Source: Ovis canadensis (Eukaryota; Chordata; Mammalia; Artiodactyla; Bovidae). From it: a DNA stretch of 64,000 bases. Location: positions 119,818,501 through 119,882,500 of the forward strand of contig NC_091245.1 of assembly GCF_042477335.2 (NCBI RefSeq). Reading direction: 5' to 3'. Position numbers and translations under genes: made by a program. The number at the start of each line of letters is the position of its first letter. The first letter of the stretch is position 1. The notes under the pieces are model-generated. The model was given only the letters and a program-made list of their open reading frames with translations, searched no databases and had not been told where the DNA came from. Below, one piece after another: positions 55,396 to 64,000 of the stretch.

Positions 55396-58055
55396 ATGAC
55401 AATGTAATTACTGTTGGTATCTTTAAAGGTAAATATGTGTGGTTTCCAACTGGCTTTTAAAGGTGGGGAAAAGGGCCCTAGCAAACATAGCTTTTTCCCT
55501 GTCATGTTTAGTGACTGTTTTCAGGAATGGTAAGTTACCAATCAATGAAGGAAATTCATAAAGGGATATTAAAAGAATGGAAACATGCTAGCAGGTTGAT
55601 GAATAGAAAACTTGGTCCTGTTTTGATAAATATTTTTTCAAATGAAAGTATGATGAATCTATATGCCTTTTAATATTGTGCTTTTACTAATTACCATCCC
55701 AGTTGATTGAATTAAATATTAGGTTACACTCCAATAATAATCTAGATATTTTTCCTTTATTAAGCTATGAGAACTGAATGCTGAACCAATCTGTTGGCCA
55801 TAGCATCTAAGTCTGACTCCCAAACCATTATTCAAACTGGAGGAATTTCTCATTTAAGTCAAAGACACAATGAAACATAGGCATTTTTATATGGTCAAAG
55901 TGAGCAATCATTTAGAAATCACTTCATGAAATCCGATCAGCAACACGCTAATCACTTCAGGCAATGGGAGAAGTGTTAGAGGAACTGTGTGCCTGACTGA
56001 TCCCAGGAAGGATGATGAAGGTGATAAGAATATGTGCTAAACCAGCACTTGGTGCCTGGTAGACAAGCGGGCCTTACCAAATCTGGTTTTGAACAATGAT
56101 AACACCTATAGCTGAAAGAATTACTGAAATCTCTAAAGGAAAAATAAGCTTTATTCTAAGCCTGAAATTATCTCACTTCTAATTGCCTTCTTCCTCTATT
56201 TTTCTAAATGATGCCTAATAATAAGCACTCAGGATTTCTGAAGAAACTAATTATAAAAGATGCACTGCACTCAGGATCCCAAAATGGAGCTAGAGCTGGA
56301 GGCAGTGTTTCATGGAACCGGGGTATTTGAATTTCAGAGTCTATCTTGGAAACATCCTAAGTAGCAATCACTCTGCCTGCCTGCCATGCCCTTGACCTCC
56401 TCTCTCCAATGTACAAATGATACTTGAGGAAAGCTGGCGTGGGAAGCGGGCCTTAAGAGTGAGGCCCCAGGCTTGGGAGTCCTCTGGTGCCCTATGGTTC
56501 CACGAGAACAGATGAGTAGGGACTCAGGCCAGGTCCCATAGCTAGTGAGGAATTCTCTGTGGAGGTCCACTGCTACCAGATTTCAATGGGAACCTGTCCT
56601 TGTAATGAGCAGCAGGGCATGTTCAAGATGTCTAGATGTCTCTCCATCTATGGAACACATGAAATATAATACATACTTAGCATTAAAGCTCAAGATATAA
56701 TACGGATCCGCTACACACAGTTAGATATCAGTTCAAATTCTTAGAAATCCTAAAAATTCTTGAGTTATCTAAAACTCTAAATGACTTTTCAGAGTTGTGC
56801 CAAGAACTGAAACTAAGCTGTTTTGTCTTAATCTATACATCACAAAAGGAAGCGATGACACACCTTAATTGGAACCTGTTTTTTATCTTTCTCATCTGAT
56901 ACATTCTTTTGAAAAGCTTCTGCTAAGGTCTCATAAAGCAAGGTTCTTCATATTTCTGAAGGCAGTATTCCTTATGTTTAATAAAAGTTTTCTCCCAAAA
57001 GATTTATTTGTTGCATTTAAAGTACAAAAACAAATACACAGATCCAGATATTGAACCACACATACTTATCTATACATATATTATTTATATGGGGTCGCAA
57101 AGAGTCGGACACGACTAAGCGACTAAACTGACTGAACTGAAACCCATCTGTACATTCTAGTGTATCTACCTAAAACATCTCTTGAATAAAAAAGTCACGT
57201 ATCTTTTAAGAAACAAACTTGGTAGTAACACTGCCATTTGGAAGGATAGTTCACAGGAACAGGAGAATTAACCAAGTAAAAGTCCAGTATGTTTACTTGA
57301 ACTTAGAACAGTTTACAGGAAAAATGAACAGATGAACCTACCATCAAAGTCTTTGGGCCTAACAACTCTAAAAGAAAGGAATTATGAGAAGATATTTTAT
57401 AAGGTTAATTACATCCTAAGAGATTATTCTGATTTGGTTTTTAAAGAAAAGACTATCTCATCAAACAGCATAGCATTTCTAAGTCTTATTTTCTATGAAA
57501 CTGTAATAGGCAACTATATCTGTTAAAACGTCACACACACACACAAAAAGTATATTAAACTGATTACTAACAAAGATAACCAATTTTTAACATTTTGTCA
57601 AAATCAGTTAAAAAAAAAAAACAGTTCAGGAGAAAAGCAGAAATTTTAGACTTGCCAGATACAGAATATGTGATGTCTCTGAACAAACAGACATCCTCCT
57701 GATTGTGGAGACAAAGTTATAACAGCTTCTTTGTTCTAGAATGTCACCCACCCCACATGAAGACCACAGGATACTAGGGCTCAGATGCCCAAACATCGCT
57801 ACTCCAGGCACCGAACTTTCTCAGTGCCTAATCCCATAACTGGAACACACACACATACACAAGACAGAGATGGGTCATTATCAAAATCAGATTTATATTA
57901 ATGGCGTCACAGTAGCAACACAAAAGGTACTGTCTCATTTCCATAGGAAAGATTATATTTACACTATACACTTAAGTCTTGAAACGAGTATCACCAAAAC
58001 ATTCAATCCAATAATCAGTGAGGTTGCTGAGGGTCCCACACCGTCAGGTCCTGAT
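55396..58055 (-). other. TADA1: TADA1 3' UTR and convergent intergenic region
   Basis: Downstream of the TADA1 stop on the minus strand. Candidate minus-strand AATAAA signals (TTTATT on plus) are at 57003-57008, 55756-55761 and 55280-55285. The last would make the two genes' transcripts overlap tail to tail. A 50-base BovB 3' tail lies at 57091-57140. Short CA runs are at 57532-57546 and 57847-57860. No other gene seen. Confidence 0.45.
57091..57140 (+). mobile_element. BovB 3' tail, minimal fragment
   Basis: GGGGTCGCAAAGAGTCGGAC to CTGAACTGAAA, only the last 50 or so bases of the element. An extreme 5' truncation. Confidence 0.8.
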
Positions 58056-58208
58056 TCAGCAGAACAAAAGCCCCTCCTTGGCTGCCAAGCGCTGGCGATG
58101 GACTTTGTCTTGCTGCAGCTCTTCATGATTTGGATGCCAGAGTTTCATAATGACCCTTTCAATGTTGAGAGCATATACGGTATGGGTAGGAATGACTTCC
58201 CTGTGTAC
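58056..58208 (-). CDS. TADA1: TADA1 last coding exon
   Basis: Begins [20 protein letters not shown] and ends AAKEGLLFC with TGA (58056-58058 on the minus strand). The acceptor is TTTTATCCCAG. 51 codons including the stop, starting in phase 0. Confidence 0.95.
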   Translation of the reverse strand, partial: VHREVIPTHTVYALNIERVIMKLWHPNHEELQQDKVHRQRLAAKEGLLFC

Positions 58209-61200
58209 CTGGGATAAAAACATCAGCACGTCTCCAATTATACTTCAGTATACTTACTTTTCCAACACAGAAAATGAAAGTAAGGTTTATATCAACAGAA
58301 CACTCACACAAAAGACACAAACCTGTTAAGTTTTGAGCCAGAACTTAATAAAACCCAAAACAGATAGCAAAAAAACAAGGAAATAACAAGGCTCTGAAGG
58401 AAAAATAAGGGACCAAAGAGGGTTTTTTTTGTTTGTTTCCTTTCACTGGAAAGGTGAGGAATGGGGGAGGTTAAGTTAGGAAGGATTCCTGAGAGCAGGA
58501 TTGGAAAATAAGGCTAGTATTAATGGCTTTAATAACAAACAAAAACTGAAAAACAAAAGTCAGGAAATGGAAAAGCTAGTGAATATCTTTGTAGACTTGA
58601 AGAAACTTTGAACCTATCCATAAATCTAGATAAACCTTAAGGTGCCAAGAGTTACCTGCAAAGCTTCAAAAAGGTCGTACATGTTCACTGGAGGCAAAGA
58701 TGCGGGCAGTGTGTCCCCCGAGCACGCCAGCAGGAGTGCAGCCTGCTGCTCAGCATCGTCGGGGGGCGGGTGGGACGCTGGGTTCTGACCAGCACAAGGA
58801 GCGGAGAGGGCTGGAGGGCTGAAAACAAAACGTTCCAGAAACGTTCCAGTAAGAAAGAGGGAACAACCAGAACCACTGAACACCCAGAACAGGGACAGTC
58901 TGCTAGAAAACTTCTTATAAAACGTATCTCAAAAGGAATCAGAAATCCAATTATTTTTCAGCCAGTGTATACGTGAATAACCTACAATTTTCATTTTTAA
59001 AGGCAGCCCATCCCTTAGGCTGGAAATAAAATGCAGTGCAACTGCATTTACCCTCCTCCCTCCACAAGTGTCAAAATATTTGTTAAGTCATGATACAGAG
59101 TCAAAATTGTTTCCGGTCCTTAAAGAGCTTCTAGGTGGAAAAAAATAATAGAGCCTAATTAAAGGAAAATGAAATTGCAAACTGACTTGGAGAGGAAACG
59201 AAAGACAACAGGATCAAAAAATAAGAAGCAAGGAAAGATAAAGCACAAAAGAAGCAACAGGTAAAACTGGAGGGTAGAGAAAATACACCCAAATTTTGCC
59301 AAGCTCGCCAAATAGAACCCAGATATAACTGGGAAGACAAGCATGATTTTTGTATCATAATACAGTATAAGATAAGCTATGCCATTCTGGAGAACACAGA
59401 GGAGGTGAAACAGTGAGGAGGGAACTCGGAGGAAAGCACAAGTGGAGTGTGAGCGTGGGTTTCGGCACAAGACAAAGGCAGCCCTGATGGAGAAACAGGT
59501 GGCCAAGAATGAGGCAGGAGCCTTCCAGGGACAGGCTGGCAGGGAGAGAGGACGGCTGGAGGCCTGGCAGGCTCAGACACTGCTCCAGCACTCACCCAAC
59601 ACAAGGGGCTGTTTTTCTCTAAAGACGAATGACTCACAAAGGAGAACAAATAATAGACAACAGATATGCTTGAACGAGGTTGAGAAAGTAAATCTTCACC
59701 TATAGCAGTCTGAAATAGTGAACCCAATTTAAGCCAGTGCTCTCCAAAATGAGCCTTGTGAGTTGTGTCGAGGTCTGCAGAGCCATGAAACAAGCACCAG
59801 CACCAGGCCCTCCCTACGGTGTCAGCACCGTCTGCTCCGACTCCCTGCTCAGCTCTCCCACCACACACCCCACCACAATCATGCCACCGGCCTTCCCTGC
59901 CGGTTACTTCTTCCCCATCACCACTCCAGCCAGCCTTCCCAAACATACTTTTTTCTCCCTCTCTTCTCCCTGAAGAGAGACAACAAAGGGAAGATAATCC
60001 AGGTCATCTCAGAGGGATGTTTCAGGACAGCATAGGGGTCCTGGGAGCCCACAGTGCAGAGAGGTTCCAAAGATCGGAGCTGAAAGACCAGATCTGCACC
60101 AGGGGGTGCCAAGAGCAACCGATGACACTCAGCCCAGGCCACCATCGTGAGCTCCAGCTACAAATGCCAGGTAAGGATCTGGAGACACACCCACCACTGC
60201 TCCTCCCACCATCAAGAAACCCAACCCTGACCCAACAATCACAGGCCACATCTCCGAGTGACAGCTGGCCCACTCCAACCACCAGGAGGTGCTGCCCCAG
60301 GAGCCTTCAAGATGCACTGCCCTCAGAGAGTGGGGCCACTTGCATTAAACCACACGCCGCAGCCAAACTCTACAACTTTACTTTTGATCTAGAGAGTACC
60401 AAAAGAATTCACTAGTTATGTAAGAAAGCAACTTGAGAAAATAAAACTGTACTGCTCTCAGAGATACCCTCACAGAAACTCAATAAGCGATTATTTAACA
60501 GTGGTCTATTATGTAAGAGTAGCATAACCAACTAGAAAGGATAGATGCAAAAATCGCAAGAAACTTCATATACCTTTCTATTAAGCTGTTGTATGCCACT
60601 ACACTATTCTTCAGGTATGGCTGTGGGGTCACATTACTACCAAAGGCATATTTAAAATGACCATCACGTAATCGGTAAGCTTTCCTTCTTGACACAACTG
60701 ATGTCAGTATATCTTTAAGGTGATTCTGTAAAAACAAGAAAAAAAATGAAAAATAGCATGAACTTGTCTTAAAAGCAAACCATAAAACTTCCATTAACCA
60801 AACAATTGTTTACTGGCACTTAATGAATGGAGACGTGAGAACGGCAAGGAAGTGCTGAAGCCAAGTGAATGCTCACTAGAAAGCCACAGGCCACACCAGA
60901 GCAGCACGGTCTAGCCAAGAGTAAAGGGCGATGACTGCTTTATTCAGCTCTACTTGAGATGAGCCTGCTCTACGGAAATGTATTAAAGTCTTTACCCCTC
61001 TAAATTGGCTCCCCTCTCTCAAAAATGATTTTCAGATAGCTTTAAATAGAAGTACAAAAACAAGTTATTTTTTAAAGTAGCGAACTACCTTGAAGCTTGT
61101 TTGAAAATGGTACAAAATGTTTTAAGATCAGATATATATTACAGTGCCCAATCTACTAAAATCCTTGCATAAATAGAATCCTGGCTCTCTCAAAAGCCAC

Positions 61201-63685
61201 ATAAAAGACAGCTATATACAGGTATTTGACATCTCTTCACCTTTGTGAATGCCTAAGAGAGGGTTAGAGACTGTCTGTGAAAACAGAGACAGACGAGTCC
61301 CAGACTACCATTATCAACAGCAGAGCCAGGGGGCATGGTATTTCAATTATGCCAATAAGATCACCTCACGTCAGGACATCATGGTACCATCTGTAGCTTA
61401 AAACTTCATGAGATAGCTATTATAATCTCTGAGGTACAGGCGAGGAAAGAGGCCCAGAGAACCGAAAGGAAAGCCCCAACGTCACCTCTCAGTACCCGTG
61501 TAGACCCCAGTGTACGTTTGTCTAGTGACTGAATGAGTGAAATTAATGAATGAAAGGGTGTGCTGAGACCGAATCCCGCAGTTTGGACACCACGCCTAAT
61601 GATGCTCTTCAAATGCTGTGCCACAGCAAAGTCAAGTCATTCTAGTCTTTAGGATTCTCAATCTCAATTTTTTGCTTAAAAACTGTCCCCTTGTTAACAA
61701 GTTAAACATCAAAAGTGTTATGCCACTCGTAACCTTTTGAAAAGCTTAGTCTATTAACTGAAGGCAACTGTTTGGATTGTGATGTTTCTCCCCTCAAGAG
61801 AAAACAATTTCAGCAAGGCAATTCTGAAATCAGAGTTACATTTTAGCTCTTTTCTTACAGTACTAACTCTGAATAACACACACAAGCCTGTCACATTCAA
61901 TCGATAGGAGTGTTTTTGACACCAGCAAACCAACCTCCACCGCGTAGACCACAGCTGAGACAGCCTCCTCTGTGACGTTGTCCAGCCCGTGTTCGTAGGC
62001 AGTCACTATCATTCTCCCTTCAAGCTGACCCCGAGTAGGAAGCATCATTGTGTGGGAACAAAGTTTCAAGTCGTCATCATCCTGGGGATCCTTTGCCACA
62101 AATTGCTGGGCTCCTGAGAGGGGATTCTGAGGCTGGAATCTATGCTATAGGTAAGAAAACTTTTCAAAATTATTCATTACATGGCACGTAATAAGACACA
62201 AACAAGAGTAACCAATGAATTGGACCTGCGATCCTACAAATTAATGCCACCCAAACTAAACCACAAGAGTTAAAAAAAAAGAAACTCATGCACAAATAAT
62301 CACAGATTCACAACCATTACATATCTATAATGGAGATATGAGTTAAGGGGAATAGCAGTAGTATGCATAGTAGTTTATTCTATTTAATTAATTCCTTAGA
62401 AATCACAGAATATATGGCTCTGTGCTAAAAATAACAAATGGGGAGAAGGAGAAGATATAAAACTATTTTCAAAGAAGTCAAAACATTTTAAGTACACTTG
62501 TAAGTAAGCAGATTCTGAATGCAGAAATATACAGTAAACGTTTCAGAAAACTGGTAATATCTGTTACCAACATAACAGATCTAATAACAAATATTCCAAG
62601 ATAATGTAGGCTAGTATAACTCTTCAATTACATTATATTCCACTAACAATTCTCAACACAGAATCTTTTTAAGACAGTCATTAGTTTTTTAAAAAATAGC
62701 CTTTCCCAATCTTTTCCACTTATAAAACCCCAGCCTTGCTCTGGGAGATGCTGAGAGCACATGTATATTCTCCACCATCAGTAGGAGATACGCCTCTGTA
62801 GCTTTTGGTTAAGTCCAGCTCACAAGATTTTGTAGCAAATATGGCTTGTCCTGTTTGAAGTCTGTATTATAAAAGCAAGTTGCTTTTCCATTTTAAACAT
62901 GCTTTTTCAAAGCAAGTATGCCTCTCTGGAGATGCTGATGCCCTCCAGATTGAATATTATTGATATAAAACATGGAGCAAAAAGTAGAAGTAAATAAATG
63001 TTTGTTGATGTTAATCAATAAAGTACCCAATCAAATCTATAAAAGGGATAGGGAAACTTTGTTCCCTGGATATAAACCTGAAAAAGCAAGTTATTCTGAA
63101 ATGTTTACAAATTTCATAGTCCAATGCCTTCAAGATTTCTCTGAGGATCCCCAGAAGGCTCAAGGTTTACCAGGGCATCACCAGGATCTTGCTGGAGGCC
63201 TCTAGGCCTCCTGGACCCTTGGAACAGAAGTCTTCAATCTGGGTAACATTATTCATTCCCAAAGATATTTTAGAGAAAAAAAAAAAAACACAGGTATAGT
63301 TCTTGAATCACTGAAAAATTATTATATACTAATGACAACATATTAATAATTATGCAGTAACAAACCAGAAGTATAAAAATTCAGACACTTTGGTAAAGAG
63401 GGTTTCAAAGATTGAGTCCCAATTTCAAATTCAATAACATCTTTTCCTCCCCAAATGACGTGTTTTTCTCTTCACCTTTTTTCAACTTTCCTACCAGAAT
63501 TGTAATATTCATTAAAAAACTAAAGCCAGTTCCGTCACAACAGTTCTTAAATCAGTCATTACCAAGATTTACTGAAGAACAACCTACATCAAATTTCTGA
63601 CGAACAGAAGAAAGCTTTTTCTTTCCCTTTGGTTTTCCAGGTTTGGCTGCAGAACCCCCTGTCCAGGGTAAAGATCCAGCACCCT
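58056..63685 (-). CDS. TADA1: TADA1, SAGA/STAGA complex subunit (5' exons outside window)
   Basis: Transcriptional adaptor 1, the mammalian Ada1 homologue in the SAGA-type histone acetyltransferase coactivator complex (nuclear). Five minus-strand coding exons are seen: 63588-63685, 61935-62144, 60574-60725, 58656-58818 and 58056-58208. Splice sites are AG/GT on the minus strand and phases agree throughout. They encode about 257 residues of a protein usually about 335 aa, starting (after a split Glu) [10 protein letters not shown] and ending GLLFC. Features: Lys-rich KPKGKKK basic patch, acidic DDDD run, and the central conserved region [19 protein letters not shown] (histone-fold-type region in the Tad1 family). 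The first roughly 78 residues and the promoter lie beyond 64000. Tail-to-tail with POGK. Confidence 0.96.
58656..58818 (-). CDS. TADA1: TADA1 coding exon
   Basis: First base completes a Ser codon, then [20 protein letters not shown] and onward to MYDLFEALQ; donor CAG|GTAACT. 163 nt. The Pro-rich start and Ala/Leu-rich middle match the family. Confidence 0.95.
58819..60573 (-). other. TADA1 intron
   Basis: 1.75 kb between GTATAT (minus, 60573) and TTTTCAG. No repeat or gene recognised with confidence; the overlapping frames at 59377-60415 on both strands lack domains. Confidence 0.55.
60574..60725 (-). CDS. TADA1: TADA1 coding exon
   Basis: [20 protein letters not shown] then [20 protein letters not shown] and [10 protein letters not shown]; ends two bases into a Ser codon. 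Acceptor TTTTTACAG, donor AAAG|GTATAT. 152 nt. Confidence 0.95.
60726..61934 (-). other. TADA1 intron with MIR-like fragment
   Basis: 1.2 kb. About 61395-61610 resembles a reverse MIR (ATAATCTCTGAGGTACAGGC, GAAAGAGGCCCAGAGAACC). No gene. Confidence 0.5.
61935..62144 (-). CDS. TADA1: TADA1 coding exon
   Basis: [20 protein letters not shown], then an acidic DDDD and [20 protein letters not shown] to YAVE. 210 nt, phase 0 at both ends. Acceptor CCTATAG, donor GAG|GTTGGT. The frame open past the donor is not coding. Confidence 0.95.
62145..63587 (-). other. TADA1 intron
   Basis: 1.44 kb, AT-rich. The frame 62972-63205 has no recognised domain and lies on the opposite strand. An A-run is at 63276-63289. 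Confidence 0.5.
63588..63685 (-). CDS. TADA1: TADA1 coding exon
   Basis: Begins with AG completing a Glu codon, then [20 protein letters not shown] and [12 protein letters not shown]; donor GAT|GTAGGT, acceptor GTCTCACAG. 98 nt. Upstream exons are outside the window. Confidence 0.94.
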
Positions 63686-64000
63686 CTGTGAGACAGAAAA
63701 ATAACAATCATAAGAGAAAAGAACGACAACTGATAACTGCTGTTTTGTTTTCCCTTTGGGTTAAAGAAGTATGAGATGCTCAAATGATGAAAATAAACAA
63801 TAAATGCTTAAATTCAGGCGTCTTTCTGCTTCTCTAAAAAACTTCAAATTCTCTCAAATCACTTTTTTTTTCCTAGCTGTAACCAAAATTGTTCTTTTAG
63901 GAAGACAAATTTGTTTTTCACGTTTTTAATTGTCTATAGGGTGCTTGTTTGCTTAATAGTAGCAGTAACATTATGAAAGCAGGACAGAGTTTTCTAGTTC
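63686..64000 (-). other. TADA1 intron, continues past the window
   Basis: Upstream intron of TADA1 ending at the acceptor GTCTCACAG. Nothing else seen. Confidence 0.5.

Noticed and set aside
59377-60415. Overlapping open frames of nearly 200 codons on both strands in a TADA1 intron
   Set aside because: No domain, no splice-site support, and the TADA1 exons on either side join perfectly without them.
1-64000. A previously undescribed multi-gene system
   Set aside because: Everything outside POGK and TADA1 is recognisable as retroelement, DNA-transposon or unassigned intergenic sequence. No gene cluster with novel composition is supported.

Overview
This is ruminant, almost certainly bovid, nuclear DNA. 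BovB (RTE-clade) LINEs, Bov-tA SINEs and an L1_BT-like LINE 3' end are everywhere, and two mammalian genes with spliced exons sit at the right-hand end. The gene pair POGK (+) then TADA1 (-), in convergent order, matches the human 1q24 neighbourhood as I know it. No prokaryotic feature is present.

Layout. 1-38,450 is a nearly continuous graveyard of retroelements: about a dozen BovB copies on both strands, an old L1 (minus), Bov-tA and CHR-type SINEs, an L1_BT 3' end with target-site duplications, an L1M ORF1 remnant and a Tigger1 DNA-transposon remnant. At 25,483-32,330 a class II (betaretrovirus-like, ERVK) provirus lies inside a minus-strand BovB. It has two 406-bp LTRs, a perfect 6-bp target duplication, a tRNA-Lys primer site, gag, dUTPase/protease, truncated pol, env and a polypurine tract. 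It is broken by an in-frame stop in gag, several frameshifts, and a deletion that removed RNase H and most of integrase.

38,660-39,530 is a CpG island, the promoter and first exon of POGK. POGK coding exons are 40,517-40,648, 46,086-46,212, 46,968-47,066 and 48,639-50,110. Together they give exactly 609 codons plus stop, with all splice sites GT/AG and phases compatible. The product is a KRAB domain fused to a domesticated pogo/Tigger transposase whose second catalytic Asp position is Asn. Its 3' UTR probably runs to about 55.4 kb and carries ruminant repeats. TADA1 (SAGA/STAGA subunit) occupies the minus strand from about 55.5-57 kb to beyond the window edge. Five coding exons (last about 257 residues and stop) are visible, and the first exons lie past 64,000.

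I found no convincing undescribed multi-gene system. The most notable observations are the provirus details (duplicated gag start with a decoy ATG, a -1 slippery heptamer still in register, LTR differences concentrated at CpG), the degraded catalytic triad in POGK beside a Tigger relic in the same window, and an oddly inverted BovB pair. Repeat names are from recognition by eye; edges are good to roughly 5-30 bases unless target duplications are given.
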